The translations under genes and the position numbers were made by a program. Shown in pieces: positions 1-11,095 of a DNA stretch of 64,000 nucleotides. Numbering within the stretch: the stretch's first letter is position 1; the number at the start of each line of letters is the position of its first letter. A model generated the notes under the pieces. It was not told the origin of the DNA. It made no database searches and saw only the letters and a program-made list of their open reading frames with translations. The stretch spans positions 290,706-354,705 of the forward strand of contig NW_006499583.1 of the NCBI RefSeq assembly GCF_000471905.2, written 5' to 3'. The stretch is from Amborella trichopoda (lineage: Eukaryota > Streptophyta > Magnoliopsida > Amborellales > Amborellaceae).

Positions 1-19
1 GCTGACATTGCTAGGATGA

Positions 20-379
20 TATATTTGCAGTAAACTTGGAGTATATCCAGATACCTGGCTACTCAAAAATAGCAACTACTTTGTATTTGTACTTATGTTC
101 GCCATATCAGTTGTGGTGATTGCATGCCCCTGTGTACTTGGATTGGCTACCCCAACTGCTATCATGGTTGCAACAGGCGTAGGGGCTAATCATGGAGTTC
201 TTATAAAGAGAGGAGATTCTTTGGAAAGGGCTCAGAAAGTTCAGTGTGTGGTCTTTGATAAGTAAGGTACCCTTACGAAGGGGAAACCTGCAGTTACGAG
301 TGCTAAAGTTTTCTCTGAGTGGGACCTTGGAGAATTTCTTACTCTAGTTGATTCTGCAGAGGCTTGCAATGAGTACCCA
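20..379 (+). pseudogene. Copper-transporting P1B-type ATPase fragment (RAN1/HMA7-like), pseudogene
   Basis: One frame reads from about base 20 and matches the middle of plant RAN1/HMA copper pumps, which move Cu+ into the secretory pathway in exchange for ATP hydrolysis. Visible in order are YPDTWL, the last part of a membrane helix with the metal-binding CPC motif (124-132) followed by VLGLATPTA, then [16 protein letters not shown], then the phosphorylation loop. The catalytic Asp codon is at 257, but the motif reads DK-stop-GT: the Thr codon of DKTGT is replaced by TAA at 263-265. Homology continues as GTLTKGKPAVTSAKVFSEWDLGEFLTLV and ends at EACNEYP, where the frame is lost before the expected LAKAI. 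Only about 120 of roughly 1000 residues are present and no exon boundary is seen, so this is a truncated relic, probably captured or left by rearrangement. Family assignment is confident; the RAN1 subgroup is likely. Confidence 0.9.
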
Positions 380-394
380 TAGGCAAGAAGCTTG

Positions 395-1430
395 GGTATA
401 AACTGGCAAGCGCTCGGTTCCCCGACTTGAGTCCTACAAACGTCAGGGTAAGGGATCTCCTCTCCACCGAGCTCTGGCAAAAAAAGAAAACAAAATAGAA
501 AATGAAAGGGCAACAACAGAGCTTCTACCCACTAAGGAGAAAAACAAGGAGATTGAGAACCCATAAAGAAAAAAAGAAAAAGGGAGATCGAGTTGGGTTG
601 ATCAAAAGTTTGCACATTTTGTTAGTTTGAGATATTATTTTAATGTTGTGTGATTGTGTTTTTTTAATTGGATGTAACCCAAATTTAGGGTTTATATTTT
701 GATAGAGATTAATTTATTTGGGGGATAGATTTGGAGTTAGGTTTTTTCATTATCTATGCTTGTTAAAGATGACGGTGTTTTTCAAAGGTTTCAAATTTTC
801 TTTTGATTTATGTTGGCTCTTCTAAGTGCCTTCTGTTTGATGATCAAATTTCTCGATCTGGTTGATGATCAAGTTTTCTGTTACTTGATCTCATTTGACG
901 ATAGAGTTTTTTGTTACTCCATCTTGTGTGACAATCGAATTTCTCGATCGTGGTTGATGATCAAGTTTTTCGTTACTTGATCCTGTTTGATGATGGAGTT
1001 TTTTTTTACTCCATCCTGTATGATGATTGAGTTTACTCGATCCTGTCTGCTTCAGATGTTTATGTTTAATGATTGAGTTTTTTGTTACTCAATCATGTTG
1101 GATGATTAAGTTTTCTATTACTCCATCCTGTGAGATGATTGAATTTCTTTCTGTTATTCGTTCTTGTCTAATGATCTAGTTTTTGTTACTCGATCTCGGA
1201 TGTTCTGGAGGCCGTCTGTTGTCCCTGAGACCCTTTGTTCCTGTGGCTTGTTGATCCGCACTATAATTTGTGCTTGTTGTTCAAGCAATCTGATCAATCT
1301 GAAGATCACTACTTGTTTTTGTTGTTCAAGCAATCTGAAGATCACTACTTGTTTTTGGGGTTCAAGCAATCTTACTCGTTTTTGGGAACTTAGTATTATT
1401 CAAATCCCAACTGTTTTGTGTCAAAGCATC
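395..1430. repeat. Degenerate short-repeat region upstream of copia-type LTR
   Basis: No gene is recognised. From about 840 to 1200 a 50-60-bp degenerate unit recurs, built on TTGATGATCAAGTTTT and TTACTCGATC-like words. At 1275-1370 a shorter unit containing TTCAAGCAATCTGAAGATCA is repeated two to three times. The open frame at 1164-1526 comes from this repetition and resembles no protein I know. Because a polypurine tract and an LTR follow directly, this is most simply the internal remains of the same element, with no visible 5' LTR. Confidence 0.45.
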
Positions 1431-1447
1431 TTAAGTTTGAGGAGGAG

Positions 1448-1820
1448 TGTTAGGATAGGGTTATATATTGATATACATTATTATGGATGTATGGATATAC
1501 ATCTCTTGATAAGATTTGGTATCTAGAAGATAAGAAGAGACCAAATCAAAGTTAATTGGTCATCAAGTTAGTTTTGTGATAAGACCTCCAACTATTTGCC
1601 ACTATCTCCAAGAATCATATCATATTTATCACTTGCCCTCTATATATAAAGGTACTTATCGGTGTAAACATTCATCTAAAATAGTGAAAATGTAGTCAGT
1701 TGGGGCTTTGGATCCGTGGACGTAAGGCTTCGGCCTGAACCACTTAAATGTTGTGTTATCTCTCCTTCTTTCTCCAATCTCCATTCAATGTCTGTGTATA
1801 TACTCCTACCAATTCTAACA
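1448..1820 (+). mobile_element. Copia-type LTR (373 bp) with upstream polypurine tract
   Basis: The block starts TGTTAGGA and ends TTCTAACA, the short inverted ends typical of LTRs. It is preceded at about 1434-1447 by the purine tract TTTGAGGAGGAG, which marks the junction between internal region and 3' LTR. Inside are a TATA-like stretch (CTATATATAAAGG, about 1640) and, near 1714-1745, a GTGGACGTAAGGC...GAACCAC segment of the kind found in the R/U5 part of many plant copia LTRs. No matching 5' LTR or coding domain is seen upstream, so this is the 3' end of a truncated old element. Confidence 0.75.
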
Positions 1821-4150
1821 GTTTGAAGATACAAAGGAGATTTTAGAAAAATAGATTTAGAGAAAGAAGAAAAGAGGACAACAACAAATAAACTAACAGG
1901 TTAGGGAAAAAAAGATAAACAATGGTGAATATTGTAACTATGAAATGTAAAAAGAACAAAAAGATAAAAAGCATAGAATCTAGGAAATCTAAGCTACTAT
2001 CCAAGTTAGGCATGAAATATCTAAGTAAAAGAAATAAGACAATGAAGATAAGAAGACAAATGTAAGCAAATAAGAGAGAGAAAGGTACATTAAAGAGAAA
2101 GAAAGAGGGGAGAAATAAAACACTAAAGAGAAAAGGCAAATAAAGAAACGGATGAGAATAAAATATTAAACAAGAGGAAGAGGAGATGTATACTAGATAA
2201 TAATAAAAGCAATAAATAACACAAAGTGCAAATAAATACAAGAGAATGCAAATAAATACAAGAGAATGTAAGGAGAGGAAAAGACTAAACTATTGAACAA
2301 AGTATAAAGGAAACCCTAAACAAAAATGAAAGGAAAAGGGGAGAAGAAGAAGAGAGAGAGGGCGAGAGAGATCTATATTAAAAAAAAGAGTAAAAGAGGA
2401 GAAAAAATAAATGTAACAAACTAAGATAAATAAATGTTAACTAAGAGAGGGTGAAGTAGACAACTAAATGCAAACAAACGATAATCATAAATATGATATT
2501 AAAAGAGCAAGAAAGAGGGAGAGAAAGAGAGCTAAATGTAAATAAATAAGGGCAACAAAATACCACATTACATGAAGAAAAAGAGGGAGTAAGGATGGTC
2601 ATAAATAAAAGAAAATAGGGAAAAATATATAATTGTGTAACTAAAAGAGAATAAATGCAAGAGGTAAAAGGAAAGAAAAGAGAAAATGATGCTTTAGGCC
2701 GGGGCCCGGCGCCCAGAGTTGGCGTCAATTCAGATCGAGTAATTGCACAGTCAGTCCTGAACTTTCGGATTTTAATGGGGCAAATAGAAATAGGATGAAG
2801 AGGGCCCAAAAAATCGGATTATCCGATCTACCTTCAGTTTAATAAAATAGCTTTAAGGGGTTAAAATCTTAGTTTTGGAGTCACATGTTCAGGAAGGATG
2901 GGGTTTGTTCAAATGGGCTCACCTTGGGGCTTCCTCATATAGTCTTAAGCTTGAACCCAAGGTCATGGGATTTTGAATATAGTCTAGGCCCAAGATTAAA
3001 GAAACTCAGATATAACTTAGGCTCAAACATCATCACAAAACACGCATTGGCGTCGACAGCCTTTCAACTGGCTTCAAGTTCTGTTTTGGACACGTATCGC
3101 GTTCTGGTGATTTTAATCTGGGTCTGATGGATCTGATGGACCAATCATAGCTTGAAGTTGTTCTGAATGGTGTCGACGACGTTTGTAGTGTTGCCAAACG
3201 CTAATTGGGATGCCGCCTTGGTTGTACTATGTTGCTCATCGGCTTATCATGTTTCGACAACCACGGTGTGTACGGACATATGAAGTGTCAGTACGACCCT
3301 GTCATGTCTGTCGTATGGTCTGACACGTCAATGCGTCTTCTCAGTCTGGTCAACCAGGCTATTTCCTGCCTATTGGAGATCTTCAGGTTTGCTGACATTT
3401 GAAATGGAGCTGGCGATATTGGCAACGCGTTCAGACTTTTAGTCATTCTGCACACTCATGGGAGACTGACGCTACCTGGAATGGCACTGGTGCTACTAGG
3501 AATGGCGACAGACTTTTGTCCTTCGTGGTTGCCTTTTTTGTGATTAGGGTGTCTTTTGGTGCCTTGTCTTTGGGTTTTTGGTAGAGCTTTGGCGGTAGTT
3601 GGGGCGATGCTAGAGCCTTCCTTTATGCAAATGCTTCCAAGACTGGTAGTTCTGAATTTGTCTTGCTTTGTCTCACCATTTGGTGCCTTTGGTCCCATTG
3701 AAGCAATCTCATGTCAGTAGAGGTTAGGTTTACGTAAAAGGTTCAGGTGGAGTAAATGATTTAAAATATCCGGGTGGTATGCCTAGGACATTTGAACCTG
3801 TGCATAATTTCTCCAATCAAGATCGGAGTGCCTACATGTTGTAATCACATCCTTGATTGAGTCAATCAAGGATGAGTCCATAATTATTAAATAAAACCTA
3901 CATCCCTCTTTATCGGTGTGGAGAATTTTACACAATATTTTCCTCTAAATTTCTTCAGAATTACAGTTTGGTTCAAATGCAATTTAATGTAAAGGGTTTT
4001 AAATTTTTTTACTATATTTATATATATTAAAATTAGGTTTAGGTTATATGATTTTTAATTTATTTAAATTCGGGTATTTAAGTTTTTTTTTGGTATAGAG
4101 AATTGAAAGGAAGAGTTGAAAAGTTTAATATTTAAAAGATGATACTAAGT
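1821..4150. other. No recognisable gene; purine-rich then unassigned DNA
   Basis: From 1821 to about 2690 the plus strand is strongly A/G-rich with many GAGA and AATAAATA words; the long minus-strand open frames here (for example 1843-2241) are low-complexity Phe/Leu/Ser strings and not credible proteins. A GC-rich spot, GGCCGGGGCCCGGCGCCC, lies at about 2698-2714. From 2880 to 3700 the composition is more balanced, with open frames of 60-80 codons and no family signature. From 3990 to 4150 it is AT-rich. I see nothing functional apart from the palindrome listed separately. Confidence 0.5.
3848..3874. repeat. Perfect 27-bp palindrome
   Basis: Arms of 13 bp (CATCCTTGATTGA and its exact reverse complement) flank a single G. 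The flanking DNA is unassigned. It could form a cruciform or be a protein-binding dyad. There is no gene close enough to suggest a role. Confidence 0.7.
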
Positions 4151-4385
4151 TAGGATTTAATACTGATTAGGTTTCTTAGGTGAAAGTTAGGTTTGGTCAT
4201 GTGAAAAAATATTTTTGTGGTGGACTATGCAAGCCTCAAGACATGGGCAAATTTCTTAACCTCTAGGGAGGACTCTTTTACAGATCTAGAAATAAGATAT
4301 AACATCTTGCAATTGTTTTTTTTTTTTTCTCTTTTTTTGTTACTTTTTTGCTTTGTTTTTGTTCTTTCTCATGTTCCTTACATGA

Positions 4386-4562
4386 ATGGGCAATAATATT
4401 TCCAAAGATTCATTCATCACAATGATACCAAAACCCCTTCTTTTGAATAAGGACATTTTGCTACAAATCATGAAGATTATGAGTCAACAAATTAAAGCTG
4501 GAATAAATCAAGCCGTGGAAGGTATTCAAGAAAAAAATATACAAATTTCAAAAAGAGATTAA
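4386..4562 (+). other. Small open frame shared by both duplicate copies
   Basis: A 58-codon open frame begins MGNNISKDSFITMIPK and contains IMKIMSQQIKAGINQAVEGI. The duplicate at about 13534-13710 encodes a recognisably similar peptide (MGNNTYEDSFITMIPK...) that is interrupted. I do not recognise the family. The conserved reading and the protease-like fossil just upstream in copy 2 suggest it may be part of the same old retroelement or pararetrovirus, but this is a guess. Confidence 0.25.
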
Positions 4563-5432
4563 ACACCAATTGCTAATAAGACAGTGCTCGCGATCCCTTA
4601 GATTCGGTATTAAATCTCATTGTAAGGATAAATCAAGTTCTACAATCAACTCTAGGTACCGATTCCAGAAGTAATGAGAAAATTTTGGTAAAAGAATCAT
4701 GACTTGAGGAATGTCCACATGATGTTGGTATCAAGACCAATCTTTCTTGGGTTTCATGAGGAGTTTCAAAGAGAAATGAAAATTATGTTGGGCATCCCAA
4801 AGTTCCACACTAGTTACACAAAGTATTTGATTAATTGGTTCATGTAAGAAGACAAAGTACCTGATAGTGTACGCGTCAACCAAGTAAGGCATATTCAAAG
4901 TGAGTTAGGACAAATAAGACATTTCATTATATATTTGTATTGCTTTTCTAGTCCCCTTCCCCTAGTATGTCCCACACCATTTTACAACTTATCTTTTCAA
5001 ATAGGTGTACGCATCAAACAAATAAGATAGATACATACAAGGGATTTTATACAATGAGACCATTTACCTTTGGTATCGGGAGGTTGCAATTACTTACAAC
5101 CATCTAATGTGAAATCTGATACCTTGGGCGCATTACAAAGTTCAAAAAAATATCTTTTGAACTTTAAGCTTAGTCAATGAAATAAATGCAGCCTTCCAAT
5201 TTCACATCCAGTAGTCAAGATTAACTGTAACCACCTTGTATCAAAGGTAAATGGTTTTACTATATACTTTTTCTATGTGTAAAGCCAAAAGATTGTGATG
5301 CACCTGTGGATACATATTTTGTCAGATGAATATCCTTGAGTATTTTCAGGACCTTAAATATCTACATGTAGCCTTTGCCACCTAGCTTCCAACTAAAAAA
5401 AAAAATTATACCCCGTCTATGAAAAAAAAATA

Positions 5433-5600
5433 GGGAAAATTTATCTACACCCCTTAGTTTTGCAGCCCATTTCTCAAGAGATCCAAGGTTTAAAAACTTT
5501 TTTTACGGTAGGGTTCCAATCTTTTGGATCTTCCAAAACCCCTTGGACTCAAATAACCCCATTGACCACATAATATTGACCCAAGCAAATAAAAAAAATG
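5433..5600 (+). repeat. Left terminal inverted repeat of Pack-MULE
   Basis: Pairs with about 6930-7096 in inverted orientation over roughly 165 bp. Shared words include TTGACC/TTGACCCAAGCAAAT and the TAGGGTTCCRATCTTTT block. Arms have diverged and contain small gaps. Confidence 0.85.
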
Positions 5601-5841
5601 ATACCTTTTTCTCTCAAACCTTGCGTCCCTCTTTCTCTATTAACTTCTCTCTATATTTCTCTTAAAAGAGAGCATAACGTCTCTCTTTCCTCTCCCTCTC
5701 TCAAGGCCAAATTCTGGCTTCTCGTTCGTGAAGCTCGCTTCTGCAAAATCAGTTCCAGAATGGCCTCAAAAGACTAAATTGCTCTTCTCAATTCCCATTC
5801 CTTCTTCCTGTGTGATAGAGATATGACGCCCTCCACAATTA

Positions 5842-6595
5842 CAGGTCTCTCTCTTGGAAGCTTAGAGGAACCCCAATATGCTCTTGAAGGAGTTGCAGTC
5901 TCGGCAACCATTATCATAGTCCATGAGAATGGTTATTTCTTGGCTGCATATCTTCAAGGAATCCATGTGAGTGTTAAAGCATAGACTAATTATTGATAGG
6001 GTACTAGTTGTTAGAATTTGTTGAAGGATTATGCTCTCGGGATATAATTCTCAGTGTGAATGGTAATTCTTTGTCTAAATCCACTTTTTCTGTTTTTGAA
6101 GTTGCTGATATGATAAAGAAAAGCCTTTGTAGGAGCGTCACGATAAAGGTATAGAGAAAAAATAAGATTTTGGAAATTGGGGTTACCCTAGATTTTAATT
6201 CAGATGGAACCAGAAGGATCGGGGTTCAATTGTCTGCTAATTTTAGAGTTTCAAAGCTGAAACCCAAAAATCTCATTGAGGCTATGGTCTATGCTAGCAT
6301 AGAGTTTTGGGGTCTTTCTATGAATTTGTTGGATAGTTTGAAACATACTTTTTTTCAATTTTTCACGATCAACAAGTTAGGTTTCAAGGCCTGTAGCCAT
6401 TATTTGTTGTAGGAGCAGAGGTCGTAAGATCAAGCACTGATGGCCTCTATCAATTTGCAATCATTTTTAATTTTAATCTTGCAGTAATAAATTTACTTCC
6501 TTTACCTTCTCTTGATAGTGGTTCATTGGCTTGTTTACTTGTAGAAGCGGAAAGAGGGGTTAGAAAGATCCCCAAAGAAGTTGAGTAGAGGATGC
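5842..6595 (+). pseudogene. Captured ARASP-like site-2 metalloprotease gene (chloroplast envelope type), pseudogene
   Basis: Pieces match plant ARASP-type membrane metalloproteases in the correct order. LGSLEEPQYALEGVAV followed by VHENGYFLAAYLQGIHVS (5919-5970) corresponds to the zinc-binding HExxH helix; here the second His is Tyr (HENGY), so one zinc ligand is lost. IDRVLVV follows. A PDZ-domain piece (EGLCSRDIILSVNGNSLS, about 6022-6085) comes next. At 6170-6372 is DFNSDGTRRIGVQLSANFRVSKLKPKNLIEA, then VGAEVVRSSTDGLYQFA (about 6405-6455) and NLAVINLLPLPSLDSGSL (about 6474-6530), and last VEAERGVRKIPKEVE. No introns separate the pieces. Between IDRVLVV and the PDZ part a stretch is missing, and several frame changes and stops occur, so the gene is dead. 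The real enzyme cleaves membrane proteins within the bilayer in plastids. Confidence 0.88.
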
Positions 6596-6900
6596 TATAT
6601 GGATTTTGAGAGAGAGGAGAGAGAGAGATAAACGTAGAGAGTTGAGGATTTTGAGAGAGACCATAATAAGGGCTTGAGAGATCAGTGGGTGTTTTAGAGA
6701 GAGAGAGAAACTATTGAGATTTGAGGCTTTTGAGAGAGACCACAAGGCTTGAGAGCTTTGTGGGTTTCTTTTGAGGGAGAGGGAGAAAAGAGAGATGTTC
6801 TGCGTAGTCTTGAGAGAGAGAGAGAGAGACATTTTGCTCAGTCTTAAGAGAGAGATGCTATTCCCCATCTCGAGAGAGATGAAGAGAAGTTACCAGAGAA
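6596..6900. repeat. GAGA-rich minisatellite inside Pack-MULE
   Basis: Repeats of TTGAGAGAGA with interspersed GGCTTGAGAG units (for example about 6605, 6650, 6675, 6733, 6812) fill the stretch between the captured gene and the right inverted repeat. The minus-strand open frame here is a Leu/Ser repeat artefact. Confidence 0.7.
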
Positions 6901-7119
6901 GGACATTAAGATAAAGAGAAAAATATGTCATTTTATGATTTGCTTGGGTCAATAGTATGCGGTCAAATAAGGTTATTTGGATATAGGGATCGGAAGATAC
7001 AAAAGATCGGAACCCTACGTCACAAGAAAGATTTTAAAATCTTGGGTCCCTTAATGAATAATTTTTAAATAATGAAAGTACAGATCAATTTTTCCCAAAA
7101 AAATAAGGGTGCAATTTCT

Positions 7120-7490
7120 ATATAGCCGAGGGTCAAAGCAATCAAAGTAAAGCGTACCTTCGAATAGTATCGATAAATGTGATTTTAATACTGAAAATCT
7201 TTGTGATAGCATTAAAATATATTTTCATCTTTCATTATAAAATTTAAAGCTTAAAAAATAGTGTAGATCGAGTAGATCTATAAAAACTTGAAAATCATGG
7301 AAATTGATGGTCAAAAAATGTGTTACAAGATGCACTATTTTCAAAACTTAAAATCCATTTTTTTTCCCATGTTCATGCATCTTGAAATCGAGACAATCGG
7401 TTTGAGGATATTTAGGCATCAAAATATCCTCTTTCATTAAAATTTTTGAGGTGGGCTCTAATTTGATTGTTTAGAGCCTCGGCTTTATAT
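7120..7490 (+). mobile_element. MITE, family M (copy 1)
   Basis: A non-coding block of about 370 bp whose ends are inverted: GGTCAAAGCAATCAAAG..CGTACCTTCGAA on the left, and GAGGTGGGCTCTAATTTGATTGTTTAGAGCC on the right. The core contains GATCTATAAAAACTTGAAAATC and CATCTTGAAATCGAGACAATCGGTTTGAGG-like words found in every family member in this window. The transposase family is not evident; long arms and the small size fit a non-autonomous DNA element. Confidence 0.65.
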
Positions 7491-8370
7491 AAAAATTTTC
7501 CAAAAATTAATTTTCTCAAATCTCAATAAAGACCATTCAATTTTTGAAATTAGAGAGATCTATGTGTTTAAAAGCCCAAAATCCATTTTCCAATTTTTTG
7601 TCTGTTTTTATTTTTTCCTTATGAAGAGTTTTGTCTATTGAGTCTAAAGTGAATCCCCTCATTTTTAAATGAGAAAATACTCCTAATAGGCCTTTTATCC
7701 GAGGTGGTAAATATACAGCGTAATCTTGTAAGGTATACCACGCATATGATTTAGAATATAAAATAAATGGAACGGTTTGTTTATTAACGGCTTAACTATC
7801 TCTCATGGTGGCATGTGTTTCTGGCCCCCCTCTCTCTCTCTACATTGAAAAGGTATTCTAAAATACGTTGTGTTTTTGGGAAGTATTTTTGTCCCATACA
7901 TGCCCAATACTTCACTTTTTTAGTTTTCTTTTTTTTTTAATGCCCCAGCGTTTCGTATTAAAGAGAAATACCGATTAATCAACATGTTTTGAAATACTTA
8001 GGGACTAATTCTATTTCCATGGTGTTTTGGCCGAATATATGCAATATGGTCTCATGGCACCACCAAATCTTTCTCTTGTAAAAAAATATTCAAATAAACT
8101 AAGGAAAAGTGCTTGCGCCCGTTGCTTCTTCCGTCGATCATCTTTAAGAAGGACGTTGTGTAAAGCGGGCAGGGTGAAATCAGATATTTACTTTCTTTTT
8201 TTTCATATTTATAACCATCTTCAGTTAGATGGTGAATTTCATAAAATTTATTTAAAAAATCCATCTTTAAGGTAAATTTGAGAGGGGGACGGCACACGTA
8301 TATATGAGTCACCTTACTTATAGAAACTTTATCCATAAATAAATAGCATGCAAATGATTTAAGATTAGAT

Positions 8371-8540
8371 TAGGGTGTTCACACTATCGAGTAATTTATC
8401 TTTGTACTTAATAATTTTTGACACTTATACATACTTATTTTGTACACTGAGCATTTTTTTTAATAAGGGTAAACAAAGGTATACAAGTGTCTAAAACCGT
8501 TGACTACAATGATACATTACTTTATTGTGTGAGCACTCTA
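8371..8540 (+). mobile_element. Foldback MITE of 170 bp with about 70-bp arms
   Basis: Begins TAGGGTGTTCACAC and ends GTGTGAGCACTCTA, which are reverse complements apart from two or three bases. The inverted pairing continues inward for about 70 bp (TTGACACTTATAC against GTATACAAGTGTCTAA). The corresponding place in copy 2 (about 15555) lacks it, so it inserted after the duplication. No convincing target duplication beyond TA is visible. Confidence 0.75.
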
Positions 8541-9984
8541 TCATAACTCACGAATTTAATAGGAAAAAAAAAACCTTCTAGTTATGCAACCAATAAAAGC
8601 ACATGGTCGAGGTCCCCCAAAAATTACTTTTTAAAAAAAATGATAATGTACTCATCTTTAACTACCTTCTGAACAATTCCAAATAAAAAAAAATAAACAT
8701 AGGAAAATGTACCAAAACACATGTTAGAGATTAATTATTTAACGCTTTAACTAGATTTTTTGAAATATCCAACAAAATACACATTACCATGTTTTGGAAT
8801 AATTGAAAATGATAAATTGTTAAATTATTGGAAATCTAGATGTATTTTGATAAATTTCTCCAAAAAAAAGATTCCTCAACTCTTCGAACCCTAGTAGTCC
8901 CTCTTAGAGTGTATTAAGGGAAATTGATTTGAAGCATTCTTCGGACTACAAATCACGTTTCCTTTCTTCCTTCTTTTTTCCTTTTTAGAACTTTATCTTG
9001 AGCTTGACTAAAGATGATCTGGAAATTTTAAACAAAAGAATCCAAAAATATTTTGATATGGAAGCACTCGCCTAGTACGTGTGCGCAACAAATGATTTAC
9101 ATAACTTAAAAGGTTAAAATAAGGTACAACCTTAAGGGAAACAATAAAGCCGCATCTCAAATCTCACAAAAAATTGTATTTTTAATGCCAGAATACCTTC
9201 AAATTGATCGTCTAGGCATTGATTATTATGGTTTTTTAAAAAAATAACAATTTCAAGCCCGGAAAAAAATGTATATTGTATCACAGGGGAAGTGTTTTCT
9301 GGATGAGGTTCAAAGGTGAGGCATTAACTTTTTGGAAAATTATGCCCATACCATATTATTTTGGTGGTATCATGGTAGATGCCAATTTTTCCCGTATTTT
9401 ACTCGAATGTAATGCTCTCTTATGCTTTTTTGTGTTTTCCAATTCTGACACTCGGTACAATATTTGTAACATTAAATTGTTTTTTCTTTATGTTATTTTA
9501 TTTTTTAATATGTAAAGCTTATCTTGAAAGTATATTAGGGGTCAGTTTGATATTTCGAATATCAGATAGTCTTATTATGAACGATCCGATGATGGGAATA
9601 TCGGACCGCTTATTCTGTAAAAGTTGAAGTAGCCATAGTAGTATGATATTCTAGACATTAGATCCTTTCACTGGATAAGTTGTCCAATGTTACAAAAATC
9701 ATATGACTCTTTTAACATCAAAATTGCATTTCACCACAAAATTTGAGCGTGCCCCTTAATGTGACTGTTTGAGGTTGCAACCGTATGCAAACCACACCCT
9801 TAAAATCGTGTAATAGCATAAATTGTCTATAAATAAAATGGACGGGTTGTATTACCGATGGTTTAAAGGGCTGTCATGGTGGCGTGTGGTTCATCGGCGT
9901 TTTCTCCTTAAAAAGCCTATACTTAGAGACGCCTTAGGTGGTGGCACGACTCTCTCTCTCTTTGTGGAGATATTTTAATATTTT

Positions 9985-10350
9985 GAGGTAGCTCTAAACA
10001 ATTAAATTTGAGCCTACTTCAAAAATTTTACTGGAAGAGGTTGTTTTGATGCTCAAATATCCTCAAATTGATCATCTCGACATCAAGATGCATAAACATA
10101 AACATGATAAAAAAGTGGATTGCAAGTTTTTGAAATAGTGTATTTTGTAACACATTTTTGGACTGTCAATTTTTAAGATTTTCAAGTTTTTATTAGATCT
10201 ATCGATCTACACTATTTTTGAAACTTTAAACTTTATAAATAAAGATGAAAATATATTTTAAGATTATCAAAAATATTTTCAAAAACCACATTTCTCAACA
10301 CTATTTGAAGGTAGGCTCTAATTTGATTGTTTAGACCCTAGGCTCTATAC
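9985..10350 (-). mobile_element. MITE, family M (copy 2, inverted)
   Basis: The same family as 7120-7490 but in reverse orientation. The ends GCTCTAAACAATTAAATTTGAGCCTACTTC and GAAGGTAGGCTCTAATTTGATTGTTTAGACC are inverted repeats of about 30 bp. The core reads CCATTTTC/GATTTTCAAG on the minus strand as in the other copies. No coding capacity. Confidence 0.75.
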
Positions 10351-10784
10351 AAATAGGGAAATTTATTAAAATAAACATGACCATGATGTTGTGTTGAAAC
10401 AAATAAAAGAGATTAACACACAGTTTTGAAATACATAGGATTAAATAAATTCTATTACGATGGTTGGTTTAATGGCACCACAAAACTCTACAAATAATGA
10501 ATAAAGAAATAAATAAAAACATATAAATGAATATAAATTGGGAAATATGTTGGAACAGTTGAAAAAAAAGCAATTGTTAAATTGTTGAAAATTTATGTAT
10601 ATTTTAATAAATCAGCTTTTCAAAAAAAAACAAAGACTCTTAAGATTTTCAACAAATCAGCTTAAAAAAGAAAAGAGGAAAAAAAAAACTTCTAAGCTTT
10701 TAGAACCCTGTACTCTGCCTTTGTCTTTCAAGGAAATTCATTTGAGGGCGAAGTTTGTATCAGGTGCCAACTTTATACTATTGA

Positions 10785-11095
10785 AGTAAGGTGCATCTCA
10801 AAACTATGCTAAAAATGCAGTTTTGGTGCTTCAAAGTCTTGTTTGTGATGCTATAAAATTCTATTTTTGCCCTCAATTATGAAATTTAAAGTTCCAAAAA
10901 ACGTACTATAAACACTTGAAAATCTTGAAATGGACGGTTCAGATAAGGTGTTAGAAGATTAACTATTTTGAGGACTACAAATCCCTTTTTTAATGTCTAT
11001 GAATTTCAAGGTCGAGATGATCGATTTGAGGGATTTTTCGTTTTTTAAGTGTACCTTACTCGTATAATATGATGTTGATACCTTACATAAACTTT
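10785..11095 (+). mobile_element. MITE, family M (copy 3), shared with duplicate
   Basis: Starts AAGGTGCATCTCAAAAC and ends AAGTGTACCTTACTCGTATAATATG. The interior carries AAATTTAAAGTTCC, CACTTGAAAATCTTGAAATGGACGG and CAAGGTCGAGATGATCGATTTGAGG. The same insertion sits at 46135-46450 in copy 2, so it predates the segmental duplication. Confidence 0.65.

Larger units (their letters stand above)
5433..7096 (+). mobile_element. Pack-MULE (Mutator-like, 1664 bp) with captured host gene
   Basis: The ends are long imperfect terminal inverted repeats of about 165 bp: the left begins GGGAAAATTTATCTACACC and the reverse complement of the right begins GGGAAAAATTGATCTGTAC. Both run through a TAGGGTTCC...ATCTT segment to TTGACCCAAGCAAAT. 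The element is bracketed by the 9-bp direct repeat AAAAAAATA (5424-5432 and 7097-7105), the target-duplication length of Mutator elements, although this one is low in complexity. The matching place in copy 2 (about 14400) lacks the insert. It encodes no transposase, so it is non-autonomous; the interior is a captured protease gene plus GAGA-rich filler. Confidence 0.9.

Noticed and set aside
241-516. 91-codon minus-strand open frame opposite the copper-ATPase relic
   Set aside because: It is antisense to recognisable ATPase coding sequence and has no family signature.
1843-2809. Long minus-strand open frames rich in Phe, Leu, Ser
   Set aside because: They are translations of a purine-rich low-complexity strand, with no domain pattern.
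4715-4740. tRNA gene or primer-binding site at TGGTATCAAGACC
   Set aside because: Too short and imperfect; no cloverleaf can be drawn and no LTR precedes it. Mentioned only as a weak hint.
6560-6868. 102-codon minus-strand frame of Leu/Ser repeats
   Set aside because: Translation of the GAGA minisatellite inside the Pack-MULE.
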